From: JADMIH01 sp036399775
Lineage (GTDB): Bacteria; Chloroflexota; Chloroflexia; QHBQ01; JADMIH01
Assembly (NCBI GenBank): GCA_036399775.1
Contig: DASWMJ010000048.1
Span: 34,531-98,530 of the forward strand
DNA length: 64,000 nucleotides
Reading direction: 5' to 3'
Shown: in pieces, positions 26,802 through 34,698 of the stretch
Position numbering within the stretch: the first letter of the stretch is position 1
How the letters are laid out: each line of letters begins with the position of its first letter
The notes under the pieces: model-generated
What the model saw: only the letters and a program-made list of their open reading frames with translations
Databases searched by the model: none
What the model was told of the DNA's origin: nothing
Position numbers and translations under genes: made by a program

Positions 26802-26951
26802 TGCGGAATGCGGAATGCGGAATGCGGAATCACGACTGAATGGCGATAGGCTGCCATGAATGAGGCGCAATCTGAGCAGAGTACTGTTGCTCAGCCCGCA
26901 GTTCAGTCTAAGGACCTGACAGATTCCGCATTCCGCATTCCGCATTCCGCA
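26802..26951. repeat. Family B inverted repeat (GCGGAAT units), 30-base perfect arms around a start codon
   Basis: The arm at 26802-26831 (tandem TGCGGAA units) is exactly complementary to 26922-26951. The loop of 90 bases holds the start codon of the MFS gene (26856). The left arm starts five bases after the tyrA stop; the right arm is translated. Confidence 0.9.
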
Positions 26952-28505
26952 TTTCACCGGCCAGGGTTGCACATCACTATAGTCGCGCTGGGTATTTTTC
27001 TGGCGGCGCTGGACCAGACGGTTATCGTGACGGCGCTGTGGCCCATCTCCCAGGACCTGCAAATCCCCCTTACCGAACTCGACAAGGCCGCGTGGGTAGT
27101 TACTGCCTACCTGCTTGGCTATACGGTCGCGCTGCCTCTGATGGGGCGCGTGGCCGACATCTACGGGCAGAAGCGGGTATATCTTATCTCACTGGGCATA
27201 TTCGTCGCGGGGTCGGCGTTGTGCGCGGTCGCGCCCTCTCTCGGCTGGCTGATCGCGGCCAGGGGCTTACAGGCAGTGGGCGGCGGGGCTATGCTGCCGG
27301 TGGGCATGGCGATAGCGCGGCATGTCTTCGAGGAGAAGAGAGTGCCCTTCATGCTGGGCATCATAGGCGCGGTGGCCGAGGCGGGGGGAGTGGTGGGGCC
27401 GCTCTGGGGCGCTATGGTGATGAACGGGCTGGGCGGGCAGTTTGGCGTAACTGGTTGGAGGTGGATATTCTGGGTGAACATTCCCCTCGGCATCCTGTTC
27501 GGCGCGCTGATGCTACTCACGCCCAGGCTGCCGCGATTTGCGGGCAAGGTAGACTGGGTTGGAGCGAGCCTGCTGGGGGGTGGCTTGCTCGCGCTGTCGC
27601 TGGCCCTGGCAAGCCCCGGCTCGGTGGGTGCGCTGGCGGGCTTCAACGTTTTGGACCAGGGAGGCGGGCCGGGTGAATGGCTGACGCCGCAGAGCGCGGG
27701 GCTGTTCGCGCTCGCGTTACTGCTGTTCGGCGTGTTTGTCGCCTGGCAGAGACGCGCGCCTGAGCCGTTGCTGCCGCTCGACCTCTTCTCGCGCCGCAAC
27801 TGGCCCTTTTCCGCGTCCAACCTGACGAACCTGCTGGTGGGGGCGGCGCTCATCATCACTATGGTGAACGTGCCCCTCTACGTGGCGAGCGTGCTTGACG
27901 GCACCGTAGAGCAGGGGGGCCTCATGTTGCTGCGTATGACGGCGTTCATACCTGTGGGCGCGGTGCTGGGCGGCCTGCTGGGGACACGAGTAGTGTACAG
28001 GTGGATAGGGGTGGCGGGGCTGCTGGTGACGGCGGCGGGCTTCTGGGAGATGAGCGGGTGGACCACGCAGTCAGCCGACCTGCCCCTCACGTGGCTGGGC
28101 CTCGCGCTCAACGGGCTGGGGTTTGGGCTGCTCATCTCGCCTGTGACGGCCACTGCCCTGCAATGGGGCGGCATCAAGAGGGCGGCGCTGTCGGCGGCTA
28201 CCGTCAACGTTGCGAGGATGGTGGGGATGCTGGTAAGCCTGTCCGCGCTGACCGTGCTGGGGCTGCGCCACTTCCAGGCGCTCATGGCATCCCACCCGGC
28301 GGTCATACTGGCCGACCCAGGAGAGAGCGCCGAGGCATTCAACGCACGGCAGGCCGAGTATGTCGCCGCCTACAAAGCCGCCTCGCTTGAGGTCTTTATG
28401 GCGGGGTTTTTCATCGCGGCCATACTCTGTATCGTCGCCCTATTGTTCGCCGTCTGGCTGCGCCGCAACCCTGAGAGCAATGTGGAAGCGGGGGCGATAT
28501 TCTAA
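26856..28505 (+). CDS. MFS drug exporter, DHA2 (14-helix) family
   Basis: The 549-residue protein is a DHA2-type major facilitator with 14 predicted helices. Family motifs are visible: LDQTVIVTAL in helix 1, GRVADIYGQKRVY (motif A) after helix 2, RGLQAVGGGAMLP (motif B), and GPLWGA near motif C. Relatives export drugs, dyes or antibiotics by proton antiport. The N-terminal 38 residues before helix 1 include SAFRIPHSAFH, which is translated from the right arm of a family B repeat. A later start at a TTG (26967) would avoid this, but no ribosome site supports it, so I keep the ATG. Confidence 0.85.
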   Translation: MNEAQSEQSTVAQPAVQSKDLTDSAFRIPHSAFHRPGLHITIVALGIFLAALDQTVIVTALWPISQDLQIPLTELDKAAWVVTAYLLGYTVALPLMGRVADIYGQKRVYLISLGIFVAGSALCAVAPSLGWLIAARGLQAVGGGAMLPVGMAIARHVFEEKRVPFMLGIIGAVAEAGGVVGPLWGAMVMNGLGGQFGVTGWRWIFWVNIPLGILFGALMLLTPRLPRFAGKVDWVGASLLGGGLLALSLALASPGSVGALAGFNVLDQGGGPGEWLTPQSAGLFALALLLFGVFVAWQRRAPEPLLPLDLFSRRNWPFSASNLTNLLVGAALIITMVNVPLYVASVLDGTVEQGGLMLLRMTAFIPVGAVLGGLLGTRVVYRWIGVAGLLVTAAGFWEMSGWTTQSADLPLTWLGLALNGLGFGLLISPVTATALQWGGIKRAALSAATVNVARMVGMLVSLSALTVLGLRHFQALMASHPAVILADPGESAEAFNARQAEYVAAYKAASLEVFMAGFFIAAILCIVALLFAVWLRRNPESNVEAGAIF

Positions 28506-28532
28506 GCATTATAAGCACGAAATTATGCCAAG

Positions 28533-28561
28533 GTAGGGGCGACCCGGTGGATCGCCCCTAC
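28533..28561. repeat. Family E hairpin, short copy
   Basis: GTAGGGGCGA at the left pairs with TCGCCCCTAC at the right around CCCGGTGGA. It begins 28 bases after the MFS stop and may also act as an mRNA 3' end structure. Confidence 0.75.
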
Positions 28562-28569
28562 CTTTCATC

Positions 28570-28634
28570 GTCGCCCTACGGCGACTATTCTACCATCATA
28601 GCCCGCGTAGGCGGACTTCGTTTGTGTTGCCCGC
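28570..28634. repeat. Family G repeat (GTCGCCCTACGGCGAC ... GCCCGC)
   Basis: GTCGCCCTACGGCGACTA and a CCGCGTAGGCGGACTTCG hairpin follow one another. Almost the same 65 bases occur at 58638-58703. Confidence 0.75.
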
Positions 28635-28683
28635 GACTTCAGTGGCTGGGCATGGCTGGCGTATGGGGAGTTGGCAGGAGCTA

Positions 28684-29019
28684 TCAGGAGGCTTCGCGGT
28701 CACGGTTGAGGGTTGGCGCAGTAGGGCCATGCAACTCTTTCCACGCTAGAGCAGCCTCGGTCCTGTTACGCGCTCCTAGCTTGTGCATGATACTGGTGAG
28801 GTGGGCTTTGGCGGTATCCACCGAGATGTAGAGGGCGCGGGCTATCTCTTTATTGCTTTTGCCTTCGCAGACGAGCGCGATTACTTCGGTTTCGCGGAAG
28901 GTCAGGGGGTGGCCGGGCGCGCCAGCCGGGTACTCGCCAGGAGGCACAGCACTAGCGTCCGCGTGGGCCGCGCCGGGTATATGTGGAAACGTTCTGTTAC
29001 GGCGATCTTCGGGTGACAC
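28684..29019 (-). CDS. Solo LuxR-type helix-turn-helix regulator
   Basis: The 111-residue protein starts at GTG 29019 (AGGAGAGGG just upstream). Residues about 40-98 form a LuxR/GerE DNA-binding domain: LTFRETEVIALVCEGKSNKEIAR, then LYISVDTAKAHLTSIMHKLGARNRTEAA. No receiver or ligand-binding domain is attached, only a Pro/Ala-rich N-terminus, so it is a stand-alone DNA-binding protein. A TATAAT-type -10 on the minus strand lies near 29065. Target genes are unknown; the neighbours are the MFS exporter and a secreted repeat protein. Confidence 0.8.
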   Translation of the reverse strand: MSPEDRRNRTFPHIPGAAHADASAVPPGEYPAGAPGHPLTFRETEVIALVCEGKSNKEIARALYISVDTAKAHLTSIMHKLGARNRTEAALAWKELHGPTAPTLNRDREAS

Positions 29020-29217
29020 GTCCCTCTCCTATAAACATGCTTGCTGACTATTAATTCTAAGCCTATTATAGAACATCAGTTCGCAAAATGATAGTGCAGT
29101 GATACTACACTTTCGGGTGATTTTTGCGACTGTGGAAGGGAGAGGGCAGACTATCGGAAATAAATACCTTCAGTGCCGCTTCAAAAGCATCTGAGGTATT
29201 CTTCTTCTAATCCACGT

Positions 29218-30264
29218 TCATTTTTCCGGATTTGGTTGAACCTTGCTAACAATATATTCCGGCGCATCACAGGGTGCTGACGCAACTTGTGGCTCGTCAT
29301 TAGCTCTGTAACCGAATATTACTACAGGCATAGTTCTGCCAACGATTGTTGTTCCCATAGCCGTTCGCCACCCGGAACCTGTGGGTTTCACATTTATGCC
29401 TATGCCAAAATACCGGGAGTCCTGCACATACTTCACCACATCACACTGGCATTGAAAGCATGACAGATAAGGCGCAATCCATAATCCTGCAACCCACGAA
29501 AAATCAGTCGAACGGCCATAGTGAGGATACCATCCATAAGGATAGCCTTTCCTCTCTGATAACTGTCTCCCCAACAACCCTAACAACACTTCATGAGGAC
29601 TTCTTGCGTTCTCAGGGTGGTACTCGAACTTGCTCCGCTCGAAGTATTGCACCTTGTACGTCTTCCCATCCTGGGGGTTCTTCTCTTCATATTCCTCGGT
29701 AATAGGGTAGCCATGCACAAACAACCCACCGTGCGTCTCCCAATACCCCTTGAAGAGGCCGGAAAGGTTGTGCCCTGTCTCCCGGAAATAGTGCGCCGGA
29801 GCAGGCAGAGGAGAAGCAGGTGGGTCTTGGGCGTGGAAATCTCGACCAAGCGCACCTAGCAACACCTCATAGGTGCTGTCCGCATTCTCCGGGTGGTACT
29901 CGAAGCGATTGCGCTCAAAGTACTGCACCAGGTATTGGGTGCCATCTGCCCCTACCGGCTCATAGAACTCTTCTGTCAGAGGATAGCCAAATTGTGCCAG
30001 GCCACCATATTTGTTCCAGTAGTCCAGGAAGGAGCCACGTAGAGTATGGCCCGTCGCCTCGAACCAATGCACGCCCACTTGCTTGGGGTCGGGTACGGAG
30101 CCGGTCAGGAGGATGGGATGGGTGGAGGGTAGAACGAGGGTGGGTTGCGGAGTAGGGGGAGCCTGGGGTAGTGGGTTTGCCTCGGCAGGCACTTCTCGCA
30201 CGTAAAGCAGGGCGAGCGCTGCTAGTAATGATGCCCAGGCATACAAGAACGCATATTTTCTCAT
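29218..30264 (-). CDS. Secreted protein with two FGYP/ERxRFEYHPEN modules
   Basis: I start at the third in-frame candidate, ATG 30264, because AGGAGG lies eight bases before it. The 348-residue product has a signal peptide (YAFLYAWASLLAALALLYV), a Pro/Thr-rich linker, then two related modules at about 75-145 and 155-235. Each reads TGH.L.G.F..YW...GGL..(F/H)GYP(L/I)TEE followed by YF.VQYFER.(R/K)FEYHPEN and VLLGxLGR. The C-terminal 100 residues are of unknown fold and contain a cysteine cluster (LSCFQCQCD). The same modules occur in the beta-lactamase-fold protein at 57117. Binding of cell-wall glycan is a plausible role by analogy with LGFP repeats. Confidence 0.7.
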   Translation of the reverse strand: MRKYAFLYAWASLLAALALLYVREVPAEANPLPQAPPTPQPTLVLPSTHPILLTGSVPDPKQVGVHWFEATGHTLRGSFLDYWNKYGGLAQFGYPLTEEFYEPVGADGTQYLVQYFERNRFEYHPENADSTYEVLLGALGRDFHAQDPPASPLPAPAHYFRETGHNLSGLFKGYWETHGGLFVHGYPITEEYEEKNPQDGKTYKVQYFERSKFEYHPENARSPHEVLLGLLGRQLSERKGYPYGWYPHYGRSTDFSWVAGLWIAPYLSCFQCQCDVVKYVQDSRYFGIGINVKPTGSGWRTAMGTTIVGRTMPVVIFGYRANDEPQVASAPCDAPEYIVSKVQPNPEK

Positions 30265-30325
30265 AGCCATGACCTCCTGACGTGCCATTTAGATGCGTTT
30301 GCCCCGGTCCGCGAGGCGCTTCAGC

Positions 30326-30354
30326 TTGAAATAACTACCCCAAAGTAGTATAAT
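30326..30354 (+). promoter_or_regulatory. Promoter of the nusA operon
   Basis: TTGAAA (30326-30331) and a perfect TATAAT (30349-30354) are separated by 17 bases. Transcription would begin near 30361, some 140 bases before nusA. Confidence 0.75.
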
Positions 30355-30388
30355 CTTATAGGTACAATTCGTGCGTCGCTTTCTAAAG

Positions 30389-30412
30389 AGTGGGAGGCCC
30401 CCACTTTTTTTG
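30389..30412 (+). terminator. Leader terminator/attenuator upstream of nusA
   Basis: AGTGGG and CCCACT pair around a short loop and are followed by seven T residues. It lies about 30 bases after the predicted transcription start and about 88 bases before nusA, so it can only act on the nusA leader. That fits feedback control of the operon by NusA, which affects pausing and termination. Confidence 0.65.
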
Positions 30413-30499
30413 TCGTATTGACACAGCGATGAATTCGCAATTTGCAATCCGAATTTACAAGTCTAAAACTGAATATTCTGAAAGGGGAGAAAATAAGAG

Positions 30500-31882
30500 A
30501 TGAAGAGTGACCTGTATGCAGCCATCAACCAGATAGCCGCCGAGCGCAATATCCCGCGCGAGGCCATTTTGCGCGGTATCGAGGATGCCATTATCACCGC
30601 GTACCGGCGCATCTCAGGCACCGACCAGAACGTGGCGGTCAAGCTAGACCTGCAATCGGGGGACGCCCGCGTGTTCGAGCGCCGCACCGTCGTGGAGCAG
30701 GTAGAAGACCCCGCTTTGGAGGTCTCCATTGAAGACGCCCTGCGCGTGAGTGAGGAGGCCAGGGTGGGTGATATGGTGGAGAAAGAGACGACCCCCGCAA
30801 ACTTCGGGCGCATCGCGGCGCAGACCGCCAAGCAGGTCGTCATGCAGCGCATCCGCGAGGCTGAGCGCGACCGCGTCTTCAGCGAGTTCAATGATAGAGA
30901 AGGCGATATAGTGCTGGCGAACATGCAGCGCCAGGACCAGAACGGCAACTGGATACTTGAGGTGGGCCGCGCGGAGGCGATCCTGCCGCCCAATCACCAG
31001 GTGAAGAGTGAGCGCTACCGCTCCGGCAACCGCATGCGCGTGCTGCTGCTCGAAGTGCAGAGGAATCCCAAAGGCCCGCAACTGATAGTGTCGAGGGCGG
31101 ACAGGGCGTTCCTGCGCCGCCTGTTCGAGCTTGAAGTGCCCGAAATCATGAGCGGCATCGTGGAGATAAAGAGTATCGCCCGCGAGTCGGGTATGCGCTC
31201 GAAAGTGGCCGTGTCAGCCCGCCAGTCGAATGTTGACCCGGTAGGCTCCTGCGTGGGCATGAAGGGCCAGCGCATCCAGAAGATAGTGGACGAGCTGGGC
31301 GGCGAGAAGATAGACGTGGTGCTGTGGGACCCCGATATGTCGGTCTACATAGCGAACGCGCTCTCGCCCGCGCAGGTCTTGTCGGTGGACCTCAACGAGG
31401 ACGAGAAGACCGCCTCGGTGGTGGTGCCTGAGAAGATGCTGTCGCTGGCGATCGGCAAGGAGGGGCAGAACGCCCGCCTGGCCGCCAAATTGACAGGCTG
31501 GAGGATTGACATCAGGAGCGCGGTCAGCCCCGAAACAGAGGAAGAGCCTGAGATAGACGATGAAGAGCTAGCTCGCCGGGCGGCAGCCATGCTCAGGGCC
31601 GAAGCCGCGGCAAGCGGCAGCACAGGCAACGGCTTCCAGCCGCCCGTGATGGACGAGGAAGGCGCAGCGCCAAAGGAAGAGCGCCGCAAGGTCCGCCCCA
31701 ACAACACAGTCGTCTACCAGGGAGTAACTTACGGCCCCCTCCCTGAGATGATGCCCGGCGAGAGCGTCCGCCTCCGCGCCACCGACAGCCAGATAGAGGT
31801 CCGCACCGACTCAGGCCGCACAATCGCCACCTACGAAGTACAACAAGAGGTAGCAGTCGAGGTAGGGGCGGAAGAAGAGTAA
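30500..31882 (+). CDS. nusA: Transcription elongation/termination factor NusA
   Basis: The 460-residue protein has the NusA plan: N-terminal RNA-polymerase-binding domain (1-125), S1 domain (about 135-200, VGRAEAILPPNHQ), and two KH domains (about 200-345) with VGSCVGMKGQRIQKIVDELG and LAIGKEGQNARLAAKLTGW. The tail after about 355 is acidic and Ala-rich and lacks the two extra repeats seen in E. coli NusA. AAGGGGAG precedes the ATG. rimP, which usually lies directly before nusA, is absent here. The stop codon TAA lies inside a repeat arm. Confidence 0.95.
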   Translation: MKSDLYAAINQIAAERNIPREAILRGIEDAIITAYRRISGTDQNVAVKLDLQSGDARVFERRTVVEQVEDPALEVSIEDALRVSEEARVGDMVEKETTPANFGRIAAQTAKQVVMQRIREAERDRVFSEFNDREGDIVLANMQRQDQNGNWILEVGRAEAILPPNHQVKSERYRSGNRMRVLLLEVQRNPKGPQLIVSRADRAFLRRLFELEVPEIMSGIVEIKSIARESGMRSKVAVSARQSNVDPVGSCVGMKGQRIQKIVDELGGEKIDVVLWDPDMSVYIANALSPAQVLSVDLNEDEKTASVVVPEKMLSLAIGKEGQNARLAAKLTGWRIDIRSAVSPETEEEPEIDDEELARRAAAMLRAEAAASGSTGNGFQPPVMDEEGAAPKEERRKVRPNNTVVYQGVTYGPLPEMMPGESVRLRATDSQIEVRTDSGRTIATYEVQQEVAVEVGAEEE

Positions 31883-32007
31883 AACGTGAAACGTGATTAT
31901 TGAACCGCAAAGACGCAAAGAATCGCAAAGTTCGCTAAGATAGTTACGGTTGAACCGCAGAGACGTAGAGTTATTAACGGTTTCATGCACCACGTTTCAC
32001 GTTTTAC
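31879..32007. repeat. Composite palindromic element 2, overlapping the nusA stop codon
   Basis: The arms GTAAAACGTGAAACGTG (31879-31895) and its exact complement (31991-32007) enclose the two core units AACCGCAAAGACGCAAAG and TTGAACCGCAGAGACG. The TAA of nusA is the second to fourth base of the left arm. The right arm ends seven bases before the TATAAT of rnpM. Confidence 0.85.
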
Positions 32008-32013
32008 GCATTG

Positions 32014-32019
32014 TATAAT
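32014..32019 (+). promoter_or_regulatory. -10 box six bases before the rnpM ATG (probable leaderless start)
   Basis: TATAAT ends six bases before ATG 32026. There is no ribosome site. The gene can therefore be transcribed separately from nusA. Confidence 0.6.
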
Positions 32020-32025
32020 AGAGGG

Positions 32026-32337
32026 ATGAGCACGAAAACGAACAAGAGTAAAGGTCCGAGGCCGAAGCATGTGCCGCAACGCACTTGTGTGGCGTGCAGG
32101 ACTACCGAGGCGAAGAGGGGGCTGGTGCGCGTTGTGCGTACAGCCGAGGGGAAGGTGGAGGTAGACGAGACGGGCAAGAAGGCGGGACGCGGGGCTTATT
32201 TGTGCAACTCGCGCATCTGCTGGGATAAGGCCCTCAATAGCAAGGTGCTTGAGTATGCGCTCAAGACGGCTATAAGTATGGAGGATAAAGCGTCGTTGCG
32301 GGCTTACGCAGCCACTATCTTGGATAGCGATGAGTGA
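32026..32337 (+). CDS. rnpM: YlxR/RnpM RNA-binding protein (DUF448)
   Basis: The 103-residue protein starts at ATG 32026. It has the YlxR signature PQRTCVACRTTEAKRGLVRVVR and the later GRGAYLCNSRICWDKA. YlxR proteins are small basic RNA-binding proteins encoded between nusA and infB in many bacteria; recent work names the family RnpM for its effect on RNase P. The N-terminus is strongly basic. The stop codon TGA lies within a family H repeat. Confidence 0.9.
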   Translation: MSTKTNKSKGPRPKHVPQRTCVACRTTEAKRGLVRVVRTAEGKVEVDETGKKAGRGAYLCNSRICWDKALNSKVLEYALKTAISMEDKASLRAYAATILDSDE

Positions 32338-32447
32338 CGAGTAGCGAGTGATGAGTGGCGAGTGGCGAGTGCCGAGTGCTACTTTCAGCTTCTATATCAC
32401 TGGTCCCTGACCACTGATCACCGACCACTGACCACTCGGTACTGAAA
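32334..32447. repeat. Family H inverted repeat (GAGTGGCGAGTG ... CCACTGACCACTC)
   Basis: GAGTGGCGAGTGGCGAGTG units on the left face GACCACTGACCACTC-type units on the right, giving an imperfect hairpin. The rnpM stop codon lies within its first bases. The infB ribosome site follows directly. Confidence 0.75.
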
Positions 32448-32464
32448 AGAGGAGGAAATATAAC

Positions 32465-34618
32465 ATGCCAAAGAAAATAGATTACGTAGTTGTTACTCAG
32501 ACGCCTGACGACCAACTAGATACACCCGATACGACAGAGGAAGAGACTTTTGGAGGGGGCAAGGCCCGCGCGCCGCGTCCTGGACCGGGGGGCCGGCCTG
32601 CGGGTGGCGCTCGTCCGGGTGGTCCCGGCAGGCCCGGTGGCGCGAGGCCAGGCGGCGCGGGCGGCGCGGCTCGGCCCGGTGGCGGGTTCCGCAACACGGG
32701 AGGTCGCCCCGGAGGCGGCTTCGGAGGTCGCAGCAACACGGGAGGTCGTGGCGGCGCGGGTGGAGGCAATCGCGGGCCAGGCACGGCAGGCGCGGGCGTG
32801 CGTGGCGGTGGCCGGGGGTTCGGAGGCATAGGCCGCCTCGGCACCCTGGAACGCCCCACCCCCAAGGTGGAACTGCCGCCCTTCATGACCGTGAAAGAGA
32901 TGGCGGACGAGATGGGCGTAAACCCCACCGGCATCATCCGCGAACTTATGAAGCATAACGTGCTGGCGACCATCAACCAGCAGATAGATTACGATACCGC
33001 AGCCATCGTCGCCATCGGCATGGGCTATGAAGTGTCAGAGGCCATACCCGAAATAGAGGAAGACCTGGGCGAGGTGCTGACCAACCACCAGGGCGCGACG
33101 AGCACCGCCAGGCTTGCGCCGAGGCCGCCTGTCGTGACCATCATGGGACACGTCGACCACGGGAAGACCAAGTTGCTCGACACGATACGCAAGACCAACG
33201 TGATAGCCACCGAAGCGGGCGGTATCACCCAGCACATCGGCGCTTACCAGGTAGAGTTGCAGGGCAAGAAGATATCCTTCCTCGACACGCCGGGCCACGA
33301 GGCGTTCACCGCCATGCGTGCGCGTGGAGCGCAGGCCACAGATATAGTTATCCTGGTGGTGGCGGCAGACGACGGCGTGATGCCCCAGACGCTTGAGGCG
33401 CTCTCGCACGCGAAGGCGGCGAACGTGCCGATCGTTGTGGCTATAAACAAAGTAGACAAGGAAGACGCCAATCCTGAGCGCGTGAAGACGCAGCTATCCC
33501 AGCAGGAGCTGGTGCCCGCCGAGTGGGGCGGTGAGACCGAGTTCATTGAGGTGTCAGCCCGCACCGGCGACGGCATCCAGGACCTGCTTGAGACGATTTT
33601 GACGGTGGCCGAGCTTGCCGAGTTCAAGGCGACACCCGACAGGCCCGCCACAGGCGTCATCCTGGAAGCCGAGATGGACCGCAACCGGGGTCCGCTCGCC
33701 AGGGCGCTTATCCAGAACGGCACGCTCAACCTGCGCGACTACGTAGTGGCCGGGGCGACCTGGGGCCGTGTGAAGGCTATGCAGGACGACAAAGGGCGCA
33801 AGCTACGCAAAGCAGAGCCGTCTACACCCGTAGAGTTGTTGGGATTGACGGCTGTACCGCAGGCGGGCGATACCCTCCTTGTGGCCCCGGACGAGCAGAC
33901 CGCCAAGCAGATAGCCGAGCAGCGCGCTCGCGCTCGCCGCATGGAGGAGAGCACGCAGGGCATCAAGACTGTCAGCCTGGACGACCTCTTCGCCCAGATA
34001 CAGGCAGGGGCGATTAAGGAGCTACGCATAATCCTGAAGGCGGACGTGCAAGGCTCGTTGGAGGCTATCACGCAGACGCTGGGCAAGCTCTCCACCGATA
34101 AGGTGAAGGTGAACGTGCTGCATAAAGCGACGGGCGGCATCACCGAGTCAGATGTCGCGCTCGCCTACGCTTCAAGCGCGATCGTCATCGGCTTCAATGT
34201 GCGCCCCGACGCGGCAGCCAAGCGGGCAGCCGACAAGAACCACGTTGACATCAGGTTCTACGACATCATCTACAACCTGGCCGAAGAGATCGAGAAGTCC
34301 ATGATAGGTATGCTCGACCCAACGTTCCACGACGTGACCGACGGCTACGCCGAGGTGAGGGCCGTCTTCCGCCTCCCTAAGAACGAGCAGGCTGCGGGCC
34401 TCATGGTCACGGAAGGCAAGATCTCGCGCAACTCGCAGATACGCCTGCTGAGGAACGGCGCGGTCATCTACGATGGCACGGTATCCGCTCTCAAGCGTTT
34501 CAAGGACGACGTGCGCGATGTGGCCCAGGGCTACGAGTGCGGCATCAGCCTGACAAACTTCAACGACTTCCAGGAAGGCGACACCCTGGAGGCTTATCGC
34601 AAGGAGCAAGTAAAGTAG
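32465..34618 (+). CDS. infB: Translation initiation factor IF-2
   Basis: The 717-residue GTPase brings initiator tRNA to the ribosome. The N-terminal 110 residues are a low-complexity Gly/Arg/Pro region rich in GGRPGG and RGG-like units. An IF2_N domain follows (about 138-190, FMTVKEMADEMGVNPTGIIREL), then the GTPase with G1 GHVDHGKT (228-235), G2 region GGITQHIGAY, G3 DTPGHE, G4 NKVD and G5 SA. Domains II, 3 and IV complete the length. A very good ribosome site (AGAGGAGG) lies 10 bases before the ATG. Unlike most IF-2 proteins, the N-terminal extension is almost free of Lys/Glu helices. Confidence 0.95.
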   Translation: MPKKIDYVVVTQTPDDQLDTPDTTEEETFGGGKARAPRPGPGGRPAGGARPGGPGRPGGARPGGAGGAARPGGGFRNTGGRPGGGFGGRSNTGGRGGAGGGNRGPGTAGAGVRGGGRGFGGIGRLGTLERPTPKVELPPFMTVKEMADEMGVNPTGIIRELMKHNVLATINQQIDYDTAAIVAIGMGYEVSEAIPEIEEDLGEVLTNHQGATSTARLAPRPPVVTIMGHVDHGKTKLLDTIRKTNVIATEAGGITQHIGAYQVELQGKKISFLDTPGHEAFTAMRARGAQATDIVILVVAADDGVMPQTLEALSHAKAANVPIVVAINKVDKEDANPERVKTQLSQQELVPAEWGGETEFIEVSARTGDGIQDLLETILTVAELAEFKATPDRPATGVILEAEMDRNRGPLARALIQNGTLNLRDYVVAGATWGRVKAMQDDKGRKLRKAEPSTPVELLGLTAVPQAGDTLLVAPDEQTAKQIAEQRARARRMEESTQGIKTVSLDDLFAQIQAGAIKELRIILKADVQGSLEAITQTLGKLSTDKVKVNVLHKATGGITESDVALAYASSAIVIGFNVRPDAAAKRAADKNHVDIRFYDIIYNLAEEIEKSMIGMLDPTFHDVTDGYAEVRAVFRLPKNEQAAGLMVTEGKISRNSQIRLLRNGAVIYDGTVSALKRFKDDVRDVAQGYECGISLTNFNDFQEGDTLEAYRKEQVK

Positions 34619-34624
34619 TGCGAA

Positions 34625-34698
34625 GGGATCAGGGGTCAGGGATTAGGGGTCAGTTAGATGCCTCAATCCTGATCCCTGGTCCCTGATCCCTGATCCCT
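34625..34698. repeat. Family A inverted repeat ending at the rbfA start codon
   Basis: GGATCAGGGGTCAGGGATTA at the left faces CCTGATCCCTGGTCCCTGAT-type units at the right. The right arm ends on the base before the rbfA ATG, so no ribosome site is left. Confidence 0.8.
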
